A stretch of DNA of 64,000 bases from Planctomycetota bacterium. Lineage in GTDB: Bacteria > Planctomycetota > MHYJ01 > JACQXL01. Location: NCBI GenBank assembly GCA_016235865.1, contig JACRIK010000033.1:1-64000 (forward strand), read 5' to 3'. The notes beneath the pieces are model-generated. The model saw only the letters and a list, made by a program, of their open reading frames with translations. It was not told the origin of the DNA and made no database searches. The translations under genes and the position numbers were made by a program. This document shows positions 50,972 through 60,206 of this stretch, in pieces (the stretch's first letter is position 1; every line of letters begins with the position of its first letter).

Positions 50972-51799
50972 TTATATTGCTTCGTAGTGTTTTTTCATCA
51001 GCAGGGCATCGGTTTCCAGGTTCGGGCTCTCGCAGATTAATATCCCACCCACCTGGTGTTCCTTTAGCGCCTTTAATAAATCCTTGTAATTCATGTCCGA
51101 CTCCGGCAGGTTGAGATGCTCCTGTTCGCCCTTGTCAGAATACTTGATGCCGGAGGTGTGGATATGCAGATTCTTTAGGAACCCGGAGCCTAATTCCTTG
51201 GCTATCTGTTTTAGGACATCGGTCCATTCTTGGTAAGAATTATATTTTCCTGCGCTACGCGCGTGCAGATGTGAGAAGTCAATACACATGCCGATAGGTA
51301 ATTCTTCAGCCAATTTGATTAGTTCCTCGAGCGAGCCGAATTGTGACGCCTTGCCGGTGAGTTCCGGGGTCAATCTGATATCTATTTTATCCTTATTGAG
51401 ACGGCTGATGATTTCCTTAAGATTATTTCTGATGGTTTGATATGTTTTGTCCGCCGGGTCGCCCAGATAGAACCCGGCATGGAAGGTGACGTTGACAGCG
51501 CCGCAGAGCGCGCCGATGCGGCAACTGTCGTATATCCGTTTCTTGCTGGCGTCTATTTTCTCCGGCTCATGGGCATTGAGATTGATAAAGTAGGGCGCAT
51601 GGACGGTCAGGGTTAGTCCTAATTCTTGGCGCTTTTTATTAACCTCTTTAGCTAGCGCCTCGCCCATACGCACGCCCTGGACGAATTCCAGTTCCATGGC
51701 GCCCAGGCCCAATTCCTTGATGCGGGCCAGCCCGGCTATGGTATGCGGTTCACTGGAACTTCTGGGCACCCCGGCTGTGCCGAATAATAGGTTTCCCAT
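50972..51799 (-). CDS. Endonuclease IV-like TIM-barrel protein
   Basis: A 275-residue AP endonuclease family 2 protein. LTVHAPYFINLN, NVTFHAGFYLG, LTPELTGKASQFG, CIDFSHLHARS, HIHTSG and a final ICESP are the conserved His/Glu/Asp metal ligands of the Nfo fold, so three metal ions can probably be bound and abasic sites cut. Overall it resembles the shorter archaeal type more than E. coli Nfo. Its start shares one base with the stop of the upstream DRTGG gene (TAATG), so they are translationally coupled, though the two functions have no obvious link. Confidence 0.85.
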   Translation of the reverse strand: MGNLLFGTAGVPRSSSEPHTIAGLARIKELGLGAMELEFVQGVRMGEALAKEVNKKRQELGLTLTVHAPYFINLNAHEPEKIDASKKRIYDSCRIGALCGAVNVTFHAGFYLGDPADKTYQTIRNNLKEIISRLNKDKIDIRLTPELTGKASQFGSLEELIKLAEELPIGMCIDFSHLHARSAGKYNSYQEWTDVLKQIAKELGSGFLKNLHIHTSGIKYSDKGEQEHLNLPESDMNYKDLLKALKEHQVGGILICESPNLETDALLMKKHYEAI

Positions 51800-52884
51800 T
51801 ACAATCCTAACTTCTTATAAAGCGCCTTGATATTAACGTTCTTCTGGACCAGCTTGATGGCCTCGTCAATCTTGGACGGCGTATATAGTCCAAAATGTTT
51901 TCTCAGGCGCTCTATCTTGCGCGAGGTCTCCAGCGAGGTGTCCCGGACCACCAGAACCGGCACGTTCATCTCCTCGGCCTTGGACAGGACGATATCCGGC
52001 GGATAGAGTTTGCCGGTCAGGATCAGGCATTCAATCTGGCTTTCCAGGGCGGCCAGTTGGATCTCGACCCGGTCGCCGCTGACGATGACCGCATTGCATC
52101 TGGTATCCCGGAAATACTTTATGTCGTTTTCCATGTTCATGGTCGAGATGCAGAATTCCTCGACGATACTGTCTTCCTTGTCAGTGCCGGAAAGCAGTTC
52201 CGCATTGAGCATGGTTTTGAGTTCCCGGATGGACAGGGCCTTTAGGCGGGGCAGGGCCGGGATGATACCCAGGGTTTCTATTTTGTGCTCCTTTTCCAGG
52301 AACGGGACGATTCTGTCCTTAAGGTATTCAATCTGGTTGGCTGGCACGTAGTTGAATATCACGCCGGACAGGAGATTTCCCAGGACTTTTTTGGCCATAA
52401 TGAATCCGTCAATGATGTCCAGCGGCAGGGCGAAGCGGTTGGCCTGGAATCCGTCAATCAGGATGGTCGGCCAGTTGAAATCCCGGATGAGATGGTGTTC
52501 GCTTAAGCCCAAAGACGAGCCGCGGTAGAACCGGCCCAGGCCCTTGACCAGAAGCACGTCCTTCTTACCGGAGAGTTTGGCGATGCTGGCCTTGACGTTT
52601 TCGGACAGATTTATCCTTTCCTTGCCGGCAATGATATTCCTGAAGAGTTCGTCATTGACCACCAGCGAGGTTAGGTGCTTGACCGGCTCTTCCAGTTGGA
52701 ATATGTTCTGGAAAAAGACCGCGTCCTCATCGCTGGTTACCCGCTCGTGCAGGTGCGGCTTGTTGGCCAGCGGCTTGAGGAAGCCGACCCGGTATTTGTC
52801 GGCCAGCATTTTCTTGCCAATGCCGGCAATGACCATGTTCTTGCCGGCCGCGTCATTGACCGAAGAGATGAATAGTGTTTTCAT
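51799..52884 (-). CDS. DRTGG-domain protein (BioD-like P-loop, phosphotransacetylase N-terminal type)
   Basis: A 361-residue protein like the N-terminal regulatory half of long phosphotransacetylases: a BioD/CobQ-type P-loop domain (LFISSVNDAAGKNMVIAGIG, with Asn-Met where Thr/Ser is usual) followed by a DRTGG domain (LSIRELKTMLNAELLSG ... FRDTRCNAVIVSGDRVEIQLAA). It lacks the acetyltransferase part. Such proteins often sit beside acyl-CoA synthetases, as here (65 bases from acd), and may sense acyl-CoA or nucleotides. The P-loop variation makes ATP hydrolysis uncertain. Confidence 0.82.
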   Translation of the reverse strand: MKTLFISSVNDAAGKNMVIAGIGKKMLADKYRVGFLKPLANKPHLHERVTSDEDAVFFQNIFQLEEPVKHLTSLVVNDELFRNIIAGKERINLSENVKASIAKLSGKKDVLLVKGLGRFYRGSSLGLSEHHLIRDFNWPTILIDGFQANRFALPLDIIDGFIMAKKVLGNLLSGVIFNYVPANQIEYLKDRIVPFLEKEHKIETLGIIPALPRLKALSIRELKTMLNAELLSGTDKEDSIVEEFCISTMNMENDIKYFRDTRCNAVIVSGDRVEIQLAALESQIECLILTGKLYPPDIVLSKAEEMNVPVLVVRDTSLETSRKIERLRKHFGLYTPSKIDEAIKLVQKNVNIKALYKKLGL

Positions 52885-52895
52885 GTAGCACTCCT

Positions 52896-52962
52896 TGTTG
52901 AGCGTAGAGCGTGTAGCGTAGAGCGTGTTGTGCTCTATGCTCTTTGCTCTATGCTATGGTAA
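52896..52962 (+). repeat. agcgtagagcgtg / gctctatgctctttgctct repeat
   Basis: Intergenic block built from agcgtagagcgtgtagcgta and tgctctatgctctttgctct, the second half being the rough inverse of the first. The same words occur in frame in the acd gene at 53625-53690. Confidence 0.65.
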
Positions 52963-55087
52963 TCCTTGCATCAATAGCAATACCGCCTTTCGAGAACAAT
53001 TTATACGGATTTATATCCAGTTCGGCAATCTGGGGAAAATCGGTCACCAGTTGCGAGATCTTTAAAATGGTTTCTTTGAGGTTCTGCAGGTCGGATGGTT
53101 CCTGCCCTCTGATGCCTTTGAGGAGCGGATAGGTTTTTATCTCGCGGATCATGGCCTCGACATCGGACATCTTCAGAGGCGCCAATCTGAATGACACGTC
53201 TTTCAAGACTTCCACATAGATGCCGCCCAGCCCGAACATTATCAGGTGCCCGAACTGGCGGTCGCGCGATACGCCGATAATGATTTCCTGGCCGCCGGCC
53301 ACCATTTTCTGGACCATGATGCCCTTGATGGCGGCGCTGGCCGAGAGCCGGGACACGCTTTCAATAATCTCCCGGTAGGCCTTGTTTAATTCGGCCGGCG
53401 TATGGATATTCAGTTTTACCCCGCCCACATCGGTCTTGTGCGAGAATTCGGCCGAGATGAGTTTGAGCACCACCGGATATCCGATGGCCTCAGCATATTC
53501 CAGGGCCTGGTCCAGTGACTGGGCCAGTTTGAAATCCGGAATCGGGATATCATAATCGTTAATTACCTTCATCACCTCATCAGTGGTGATGGTTTCGCCT
53601 GAACTTAATGTTTTAGCGCATAGAGTATAGGGCTTAGAGCCTTTTGATATTTTTGCTATACGCTCTACGCCGCTCGCTCTTTGCTCTGAATTCTGCCAGC
53701 TGGAATACTGGAACATGGCTTTAAATGCGGTGATGGCTTGTTCCGGGTAGGGATAGCAGGGGATGCCAGCCTGTTTAATCAGTTCCACCCCGCGCGAGGC
53801 AATCTCTCCGCCCATAAAGCAGGCCAGGATAGGTTTCCGGGACTTCCGGAACATCTCCACGATGGCCCGGGCAATGGCCTCGGGCTGTTTTTCCTTGCTG
53901 GCCGGCAGCAATACGGCCAGTAATCCGTCCACGTTTTTATCGTTATGGGCCGACTCTAGGGCTAGGGAGTAACGTTCGTAGGTGGCGTCGGCAATCACGT
54001 CAATCGGGTTATAGAAATTAGCCCCGGGCGGGAATCCGGCGCGCAGTTTGGCAATGGTTTCCTCGGTGAACTGGGCCATCTGGAGTATTTTGGATTTCTC
54101 AATCTGGTCCGTGGCCATGACGGCCGGCCCGCCGGCGTTGGTGATGATGGCGATGCGCGGGCCTTTGAGGCTGATGTCTTTCGATGTGTCCGGTGAGCCG
54201 GAATAGGTGGCAAAGGCCCGGGCTACGTCGAATAACTCCGGCAGCGTGTCGACTCGGATGACGCCGGATTGCAGAAACCCTGCCTGGTAAGCCCGGTCCT
54301 GACCGGCCAAAGAACCGGTATGTGACGAGGCCGCCCGTGAACCGGCCACGCTCGAGCCGCCTTTGACCATGACAATCGGCTTTATCTTGCTCACCCGCCT
54401 GGCCACCTCCATAAACCTGCGGCCGTTTTCTATCGCCTCAAGGTAGCCGAGGATTACGTTTGTATCCTTGTCTGCGGCCAGGTAATCTATCAGATCTATC
54501 TCGTCGACGTCGATTTTATTGCCTAGGCTGATTAGTTTGGAGATGCCGATTTGTTCCTGGATGGTCCAGTCGAGAATAGCCATGCACAGCCCGCCGGACT
54601 GAGAGAAGAAGGTAATCTGTCCGCGCGGCGGCAATTTATCCGCCGGCAGGAAGGTGGCGTTAAGCGGGGTGACCAGGTCGATGAATCCCACACCGTTCGG
54701 GCCGATGGCTCGGATATCGTTATCCTTGAAGACCTGGCGGATTTCCTTTTCCATCCGGGCGCCTTCCAGCCCGATTTCCTTGAATCCGGCTGTGATAATA
54801 ATGGCCGACTTGAGATTTTTCTTGGACTCAACGGCGGATTTAAGTATGGGCAGGACAAACGGCGCCGGGACCGAGAATATTATCAGGTCAATATCGCCCG
54901 GAACGCTTTGGACATCCTGATAACATTTCAGCCCCAATATTTCATCGGCATTCTTGTTGACCGGGTATATCCGTCCTTTATAACCGCTGGTGATGATATT
55001 CTTGAGGGTGGTGTGTCCCAGTTTGCCCGGTTCGCGCGATGCGCCGATAACCGCGATTGATGAAGGCTGAAAAAGGTCTTTTATCAC
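52949..55087 (-). CDS. acd: ADP-forming acetyl/acyl-CoA synthetase (fused alpha-beta)
   Basis: A 712-residue enzyme that turns acyl-CoA, ADP and phosphate into acid, CoA and ATP. The alpha part has a CoA-binding Rossmann domain (IAVIGASREPGKLGHTTLKN) and ligase domain with the phosphohistidine in RAASSHTGSLAGQD; the beta part at the C-terminus is an ATP-grasp domain (GYPVVLKLISAEFSHKTDVGGV). The order alpha-beta in one chain matches many bacterial and some archaeal enzymes. Residues about 465-488 (SEQRASGVERIAKISKG, then SKPYTLCAKTL) come from a dispersed agcgtagagc-type repeat (53625-53690) at the join of the two halves. The start is GTG, overlapping the stop of the upstream lipoprotein gene by 4 bases. 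It gives ATP from aldehyde or amino-acid fermentation, fitting the AOR nearby. Confidence 0.92.
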   Translation of the reverse strand: MIKDLFQPSSIAVIGASREPGKLGHTTLKNIITSGYKGRIYPVNKNADEILGLKCYQDVQSVPGDIDLIIFSVPAPFVLPILKSAVESKKNLKSAIIITAGFKEIGLEGARMEKEIRQVFKDNDIRAIGPNGVGFIDLVTPLNATFLPADKLPPRGQITFFSQSGGLCMAILDWTIQEQIGISKLISLGNKIDVDEIDLIDYLAADKDTNVILGYLEAIENGRRFMEVARRVSKIKPIVMVKGGSSVAGSRAASSHTGSLAGQDRAYQAGFLQSGVIRVDTLPELFDVARAFATYSGSPDTSKDISLKGPRIAIITNAGGPAVMATDQIEKSKILQMAQFTEETIAKLRAGFPPGANFYNPIDVIADATYERYSLALESAHNDKNVDGLLAVLLPASKEKQPEAIARAIVEMFRKSRKPILACFMGGEIASRGVELIKQAGIPCYPYPEQAITAFKAMFQYSSWQNSEQRASGVERIAKISKGSKPYTLCAKTLSSGETITTDEVMKVINDYDIPIPDFKLAQSLDQALEYAEAIGYPVVLKLISAEFSHKTDVGGVKLNIHTPAELNKAYREIIESVSRLSASAAIKGIMVQKMVAGGQEIIIGVSRDRQFGHLIMFGLGGIYVEVLKDVSFRLAPLKMSDVEAMIREIKTYPLLKGIRGQEPSDLQNLKETILKISQLVTDFPQIAELDINPYKLFSKGGIAIDARITIA

Positions 55088-56127
55088 GGCAGTATGATAT
55101 TTATTCTTCTGACATCGCCGATGATCAGGGTCTGAAAGGAATTAATTCTTGGTTCGCCCGTCCCTGAAGAAATGACGGCTTCAATTCGGTAAAACCCCTC
55201 GGGTAATTCCACGCTGACCTGGCCGTTGGGATCGGTGGTAAACTGCTGGGTTACTGCTAAAGCCGGTTCTTTACTTATATGGTAAGACGTATCTGTTTTA
55301 ATGAGCGCGATGCTGGTAATGGTTATGGTGACATCCTTGAGCAGATTATCGTTCGCCACCTTTCCGTCATAAAGGTAGATGTCCGCCTTGACTTTATGGC
55401 TGAAATTTATATTAACCGCCAGTGGCTTGAATGATTCCATCATTTCCTGGACGGTTTTCAAGATGACTTCATTATTAATCTGTTCGTAATAGTGCGGTTG
55501 CTCCAGGGAATAAGCCAGGTCGTCCAGCGGCTTGCTGCCCGATATTTTCTTCTCTGTCAGCATCAGGGCCTTGGCGGTCACGTCATACCGCCAGATGAGA
55601 TTCATATTGGCTGATTCATAGAGTTCAATCCGGGCGCGGGCCGCGGAGTCCTGCTGCCATTGCTCGACCGGATAGCCGCCTGCTTTTTCAGGCGCTAATC
55701 TTCCGACCTTGGTTTCGCTGTCGGTCAGTTCATAAAGGTAAACCAGCAGGCAATAATCAGCCGGGCAGGATATCTTCAGCACCTCAAAGAATTCAGGCGC
55801 ATAAAGATCCTCGGTCCGGGCTAGAGTGGCCACAAACGGCACAAAGCCTTTCTGTTCCAGGTCATCTTTAATCTTATTAGCCATTATGGCGGTATAGCGT
55901 CTGGATTGCTCGTATTTATCCTTATCAGGCGGAGGCAGGAAATAGTCGTAGAAATCCTTTTTCCGGGACGGCTCAGGTGATACCACCGGCACGATGCCGA
56001 TAACGGATTTCTCTTTAATCTGGGCCGGAATCCGGGTCGGCAAAATCCGGGAGACCTGGGGTGCGACGGGCTTCGATGAATTGCATCCGCATAACAGCAA
56101 GACCAGTAATAAAATCAATGCCGGCAT
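55084..56127 (-). CDS. Lipoprotein of unknown function
   Basis: A 347-residue lipoprotein: hydrophobic signal ALILLLVLLLCGC with Cys in place, then an alpha/beta part (VIGIVPVVSPEPS; AIMANKIKDDLEQKGFVPFV) like the nucleotide-free PEGA- or curli-associated-type lipoproteins that sense or assemble envelope structures, and a C-terminal beta module (TTDPNGQVSVELPEGFYRIEAVIS) of the CarboxypepD_reg kind. The family is not certain. Its stop overlaps the acd start by 4 bases. First gene of the minus-strand set that runs to 50972; divergent from the ferredoxin gene. Confidence 0.7.
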   Translation of the reverse strand: MPALILLLVLLLCGCNSSKPVAPQVSRILPTRIPAQIKEKSVIGIVPVVSPEPSRKKDFYDYFLPPPDKDKYEQSRRYTAIMANKIKDDLEQKGFVPFVATLARTEDLYAPEFFEVLKISCPADYCLLVYLYELTDSETKVGRLAPEKAGGYPVEQWQQDSAARARIELYESANMNLIWRYDVTAKALMLTEKKISGSKPLDDLAYSLEQPHYYEQINNEVILKTVQEMMESFKPLAVNINFSHKVKADIYLYDGKVANDNLLKDVTITITSIALIKTDTSYHISKEPALAVTQQFTTDPNGQVSVELPEGFYRIEAVISSGTGEPRINSFQTLIIGDVRRINIILP

Positions 56128-56254
56128 AAAGATGATAATACTATAATTTATAACCGGGTCAATAAAAATGGTTAGCTACTTTTCGTTGACCTTGATGTGA
56201 ATAAATTGATATAATTATTTTCTATATATATATTGCAGGAGAGGAGTTTGAGCC

Positions 56255-56638
56255 ATGTATTTAGACGCCGATTCCAGTAAGTGCACGGGTTGCCGGGTCT
56301 GCCTGACCGTCTGTTCGTTATATCATTTCAAGGAGGTAAATCCCAAGAAGGCCGCGCTGGCGGTCGATGCCAAATTTCCCAAGCCGGGCCATTACGAAGT
56401 GCGGGTCTGCAACCAGTGCGGCACCTGCGCCAGCGTCTGCCCGGTCGAGGCCATCTCCGAGAAATCCGGCATCTATATCATTGATGCCGATAAATGCACC
56501 GGCTGCGGCGAATGCGTCAAGGCCTGCCCGACCCAGGTGATGTTCCTGCACGAGGACAGCCCGGTGCCCATAAAGTGCGACCTGTGCAAGGAATGCATCC
56601 CGCTCTGCGGAACCAAGGTGTTATTCCTGAAAGACTAA
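56255..56638 (+). CDS. Polyferredoxin-type 4Fe-4S protein (AOR partner)
   Basis: A 127-residue electron carrier with sixteen cysteines in four clusters: CTGCRVCLTVC, CNQCGTCASVC, CTGCGECVKAC and CDLCKECIPLC, enough for four 4Fe-4S centres. It resembles the HycB/AorB-type subunits next to aldehyde:ferredoxin oxidoreductases, and the AOR gene follows 87 bases later. CAGGAGAGGAG lies before the ATG, an unusually strong site. The 126-base AT-rich gap before it probably holds the divergent promoters of this gene and the lipoprotein gene. Confidence 0.93.
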   Translation: MYLDADSSKCTGCRVCLTVCSLYHFKEVNPKKAALAVDAKFPKPGHYEVRVCNQCGTCASVCPVEAISEKSGIYIIDADKCTGCGECVKACPTQVMFLHEDSPVPIKCDLCKECIPLCGTKVLFLKD

Positions 56639-56640
56639 CG

Positions 56641-56706
56641 TTGGTGCGTCGTGAGTCCTGTGTTGTGCGTTTTAACACCTGACGCAGAGCGCAAGGCGCA
56701 GGACGC
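56641..56706 (+). repeat. tgcgtcgtgagtcctg / caggacgca repeat
   Basis: The ferredoxin-AOR gap consists of ggtgcgtcgtgagtcctgtg, gtgcgttttaacacctgacg and cgcaaggcgcaggacgca, two halves that are rough inverses. Closely similar words (gtgcgtcgtgggtcttgcgt, acgcaggacg) encode the signal segment of the protease at 4655-4718. Confidence 0.6.
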
Positions 56707-56725
56707 ATTAGATTAGGAGAATCAT

Positions 56726-58564
56726 ATGTTCGCTGAACGCAGTCCCTTCGGGTTCGGTTACGGCGGTAAGATATTAAGAGTCAATCTTTCTAATGGTAAG
56801 ATAACCACTGAGCCCCTGCCCGGGAAACTGGTCCGGGATTATTTGGGCGGGCGCGGTTTTGCCGCCCGGATTCTCTACGACGAATTAAAGCCCGGTATTG
56901 ACCCGATGGGCCCGGATAATAAAGTTCTTATTGCCTCAGGCCCCTTGGCGGGCTTGTTCCTGCCGGCCGGCGGCAAGATTACCTTTGCGGCTAAATCACC
57001 GGCTACCAATTCCTACGGTGACAGCAATATGGGCGGCCATTTGGCGGCTGAGGTAAAATACGCCGGCTACGACGTGATTATCATTGAAGGCGCGGCTGCT
57101 CAGCCCGTTTATCTCTATATCAATAACGACAAGGTGGAAATTCGCGATGCCGCGAAATACTGGGGCCAGGGCGCAATTATAACCGAAGACATGCTCAAGA
57201 ACGACCTGGGTCGGGAGTTTGAAATAGCCACCATCGGCCCGGCTGGCGAGAACAAAATCAAATTCGCCTGCATTTCCCACGATTTCGGACGTCAGGCCGG
57301 ACGGACCGGTATCGGCGCGGTTATGGGCTCGAAAAACCTCAAGGCCGTGGCCGTAAAAGGCACCAAGTCGCTCAAGGTGGCTGACCCGGATAAACTTTTG
57401 GAAATAGGCAAACAGGCCTTTGCCGACTGTTTCAAGCATACCGGCTGGAAACAGTGGGTGGCCCAGGGTACGGCCGGCGTGACCGTTTGGTCCAACCAGC
57501 AGGGCTCTTTCCCGACCCGCAATTTCCAGAGCGGCAGTTTGAAGGGCTACGAGAATATTTCCGGCGACGAGCTGGTCAAGCAGACCCTGGTTAATCACAA
57601 GGCCTGTTTCGGCTGCCCGTGCGCCTGCGGCAAATACGCCAAGACCGTCAGGAACAACAAGGATTATTATGTCGAAGGCCCGGAATACGAGACGGCCGCG
57701 CTTATCGGCGGCGACTGCGCCATCGGCAACATGGCTGATCTGACCTACGCCAATTATATCTGTGATGAACTGGGCATTGACACTATTTCCGGCGGCTCGG
57801 TGGTGGCCTTTGCCATGGAGTGCTATGAAAAGGGTATTATTACTAAAAAAGATACCGGAGGGATGGACTGGAAGTTCGGCAGTATCGAGGCCTTTGACAA
57901 GATAATAAATATGATTGCCCGCCGCCAGGGTATCGGAAACCTTCTGGCTGACGGCGTAAAGATTGCTTCCGAGAAATTGGGTAAAGGCTCCGAGAAATTC
58001 GCCATGCAAGTCAAGGGACTGGAGATTTCCGGCTACGAATCACGCAATGCCCCGGCCATGATGCTGGCCTATATGACCTGCGACATCGGCGCCCATCACA
58101 ACCGGGCCTGGGCCATTACCCACGACATCCAGGTCGGCCGCGACATCATCGAAGGCAAAGCCAAGAAGGTGGTGGAGCTTCAGCACATCAGGCCGATTTT
58201 CGATATGGTCGGCTGCTGCCGCCTGCAGTGGGTGGAGCTGGAACTTAAACTGGATTATTATCCGCAGTTGCTCAAGGCCGCCACCGGCTTGGACTTTACC
58301 TGGGATGAAATGCTCAAGGCATCGGAGCGGGTCTGGAACCTGACCCGGCTGTTCCTGATTAAGGAACACACCCAGACCTTCGGCCGACAGTTTGATTATC
58401 CGCCGGCCCGGTGGTATGAGGAGACCGTGGTCAACGGCCCGACCAAGGGCAGTATCATCAGCAAGGCCAATATAGATATACTCCTGGATGAATATTATAA
58501 TGTGCGCGGCTGGGACAAGAACGGCAAGCCCACACCGGAGAAGTTAAAGGAATTAGGGCTCTGA
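56726..58564 (+). CDS. aor: Tungsten-dependent aldehyde:ferredoxin oxidoreductase
   Basis: A 612-residue AOR-family enzyme that oxidises aldehydes to acids while reducing ferredoxin. KILRVNLSNGKITTEPLP, DYLGGRGFAARILYDEL and GPLAGLFLPAGGKITFAAKSP are the N-terminal pterin-binding signatures; GIGAVMGSKNLKAVAVKG and CFGCPCACGK (4Fe-4S) follow. Length and order match the family. The catalytic Glu/His set cannot be checked by eye. The metal is inferred to be W from the family. It shares a likely unit with the upstream four-cluster ferredoxin. moaA-moaC-MOSC 20 kb away would make its cofactor. Confidence 0.93.
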   Translation: MFAERSPFGFGYGGKILRVNLSNGKITTEPLPGKLVRDYLGGRGFAARILYDELKPGIDPMGPDNKVLIASGPLAGLFLPAGGKITFAAKSPATNSYGDSNMGGHLAAEVKYAGYDVIIIEGAAAQPVYLYINNDKVEIRDAAKYWGQGAIITEDMLKNDLGREFEIATIGPAGENKIKFACISHDFGRQAGRTGIGAVMGSKNLKAVAVKGTKSLKVADPDKLLEIGKQAFADCFKHTGWKQWVAQGTAGVTVWSNQQGSFPTRNFQSGSLKGYENISGDELVKQTLVNHKACFGCPCACGKYAKTVRNNKDYYVEGPEYETAALIGGDCAIGNMADLTYANYICDELGIDTISGGSVVAFAMECYEKGIITKKDTGGMDWKFGSIEAFDKIINMIARRQGIGNLLADGVKIASEKLGKGSEKFAMQVKGLEISGYESRNAPAMMLAYMTCDIGAHHNRAWAITHDIQVGRDIIEGKAKKVVELQHIRPIFDMVGCCRLQWVELELKLDYYPQLLKAATGLDFTWDEMLKASERVWNLTRLFLIKEHTQTFGRQFDYPPARWYEETVVNGPTKGSIISKANIDILLDEYYNVRGWDKNGKPTPEKLKELGL

Positions 58565-58594
58565 TTTACGGATCAATGAAGAAAGAATTACATT

Positions 58595-60094
58595 ATGAAG
58601 CAAACCGAATTAAATCCCCATCCCATCGTTCGTTATCTTCATAAGCCGTCCGCGGATTTTACCAGACAGGACTTGATTAAATTCATCGTTGATAACCAGA
58701 TCCAGATGCTTAACTTCCGCTATGTCGGCGGAGACGGCAAGTTAAAGACCCTGAACTTCGCCCTGACCGGCCGGACGCACCTGGACCGGATTCTCTCGGC
58801 TGGCGAGCGGGTGGACGGCTCGAGCTTGTTTTCTTATATTGACGCCGGCTCGAGCGATCTCTATGTCATCCCGCGCTACCGGACCGCCTTTGTCAATCCG
58901 TTCTCGGTTATACCGGCCGTGGATATCCTCTGCTCTTATTATACCAGCAAGGGCCAGCCGCTGCCCAGCGCCCCGGAATTCATCACGGCTAAGGCTAATC
59001 AGGCGCTCAAATCAGCCACCGGACTGGAGATGGAGGCCATGGGCGAACTGGAATATTACATCCTCTATAACAAAGACCCGCTTTATCCCAACGACGCCCA
59101 ACGCGGGTATCATGCCTCAACGCCCTTTGCCAAGTGGGAGCATCTTCGCCTCGAGGCGGCGCACGCCTTGTCTTCAATGGGCTGCCAGATTAAATACAGC
59201 CACGCCGAGGTCGGCCATATACCTGATACCGACCTGGAAATGGAACAGCACGAGATAGAATTCCTGCCGGTTAATATAGAATCCGCGGCAGACCAGATTG
59301 CCCTGGCCAAGTGGGCGCTCAGGACCTTGGCTTACAAATACGGAGTGACCGTGACCTTTGCGCCCAAATTATTGGTCGGCCACGCCGGCAGCGGGATGCA
59401 CATCCACAGCCGTCTGATAAAGAACGGCCGGAATATGATGGTGGCCAACGGCGAACTGAGCGACATTGCGCTCAAGGTCATTGCCGGCTATCTTAAGATG
59501 GCATCATCCCTGACCGCATTCGGCAATACCGTGCCGGTTTCGTATCTCCGACTGGTACCCAAACACGAAGCGCCGACCAATATCTGCTGGGGCGACCGCA
59601 ACCGCTCGGTCCTGGTGCGTGAGCCGCTGGGCTGGCGCAATAAGCGCGATATGGCCCGCAATGCAAATCCCAAAGAGAGGCAGAAATCATTGGGCAAAGG
59701 TGACAGCCAGACCGTGGAATTTCGCTGTCCGGACGGCTCGGCCAACGTGCATCTGCTGATGGCCGGACTGGCCTCAGCCGCCCGGCACGGACTGGAGATG
59801 CCCGGCGCGCTCAACCTGGCCCGGAAACTCTATGTCGATGTCAATATCTTCCACGATGAATATAAAAAGGTCCAGAAGACCCTGCCCCAGTTGCCACTGT
59901 CCTGCTGGCAGTCGGCTGACTGCCTGGTGCGCGACCGGGCGGTCTATGAAAAGGATGCGGTGTTTTCTCCCAAGGTGATTGACGGCATTGCCCGGAATTT
60001 AAAGAACTATAACGACCAGGATTTGAGCCGGAGGTTATACGGAAAACCGGCCAAGATAAAGGATTTGATTAACCAGTATCTGCATTGCAGTTAG
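58595..60094 (+). CDS. glnA: Glutamine synthetase
   Basis: A 499-residue glutamine synthetase. The N-terminal beta-grasp part (FIVDNQIQMLNFRYVGGDGK) is followed by catalytic blocks: MGELEYYIL, HAEVGHIPDTDLEMEQHEIEF, GSGMHIHSRL (with metal-binding His and Glu) and NRSVLVREPLGWRNK / QTVEFRCPDGSANVH. The adenylylation site KPLYD found in GSI-beta is not seen, so it is probably not under GlnE. The protein fits the type I-related group. It makes glutamine, the amide donor for the GatDE amidotransferase encoded right next to it. Confidence 0.92.
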   Translation: MKQTELNPHPIVRYLHKPSADFTRQDLIKFIVDNQIQMLNFRYVGGDGKLKTLNFALTGRTHLDRILSAGERVDGSSLFSYIDAGSSDLYVIPRYRTAFVNPFSVIPAVDILCSYYTSKGQPLPSAPEFITAKANQALKSATGLEMEAMGELEYYILYNKDPLYPNDAQRGYHASTPFAKWEHLRLEAAHALSSMGCQIKYSHAEVGHIPDTDLEMEQHEIEFLPVNIESAADQIALAKWALRTLAYKYGVTVTFAPKLLVGHAGSGMHIHSRLIKNGRNMMVANGELSDIALKVIAGYLKMASSLTAFGNTVPVSYLRLVPKHEAPTNICWGDRNRSVLVREPLGWRNKRDMARNANPKERQKSLGKGDSQTVEFRCPDGSANVHLLMAGLASAARHGLEMPGALNLARKLYVDVNIFHDEYKKVQKTLPQLPLSCWQSADCLVRDRAVYEKDAVFSPKVIDGIARNLKNYNDQDLSRRLYGKPAKIKDLINQYLHCS

Positions 60095-60102
60095 GGGGAT
60101 TA

Positions 60103-60205
60103 ACCACAAAGACACAAAGGACACAAAGAATAAACGATTCTGTGTTTTCTGTGCCTCAGTGGTTAATAATATATTTAATCGGTGTAATCTGTAGAATCTG
60201 TGGTT
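60103..60205 (+). repeat. accacaaagacacaaagg / tctgtgg word repeat
   Basis: This gap begins with accacaaagacacaaaggac and ends with gtagaatctgtggt, with ctgtgttttctgtgcctcag between, so its two halves roughly mirror each other. The first part recurs at 14692 and in frame in the protease gene (4834-4861 and, inverted, 5145-5174). Confidence 0.65.
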
Positions 60206-60206
60206 T

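Noticed and set aside
56996-58009. 337-codon minus-strand frame in aor
   Set aside because: Antisense shadow; the plus strand encodes a complete AOR.
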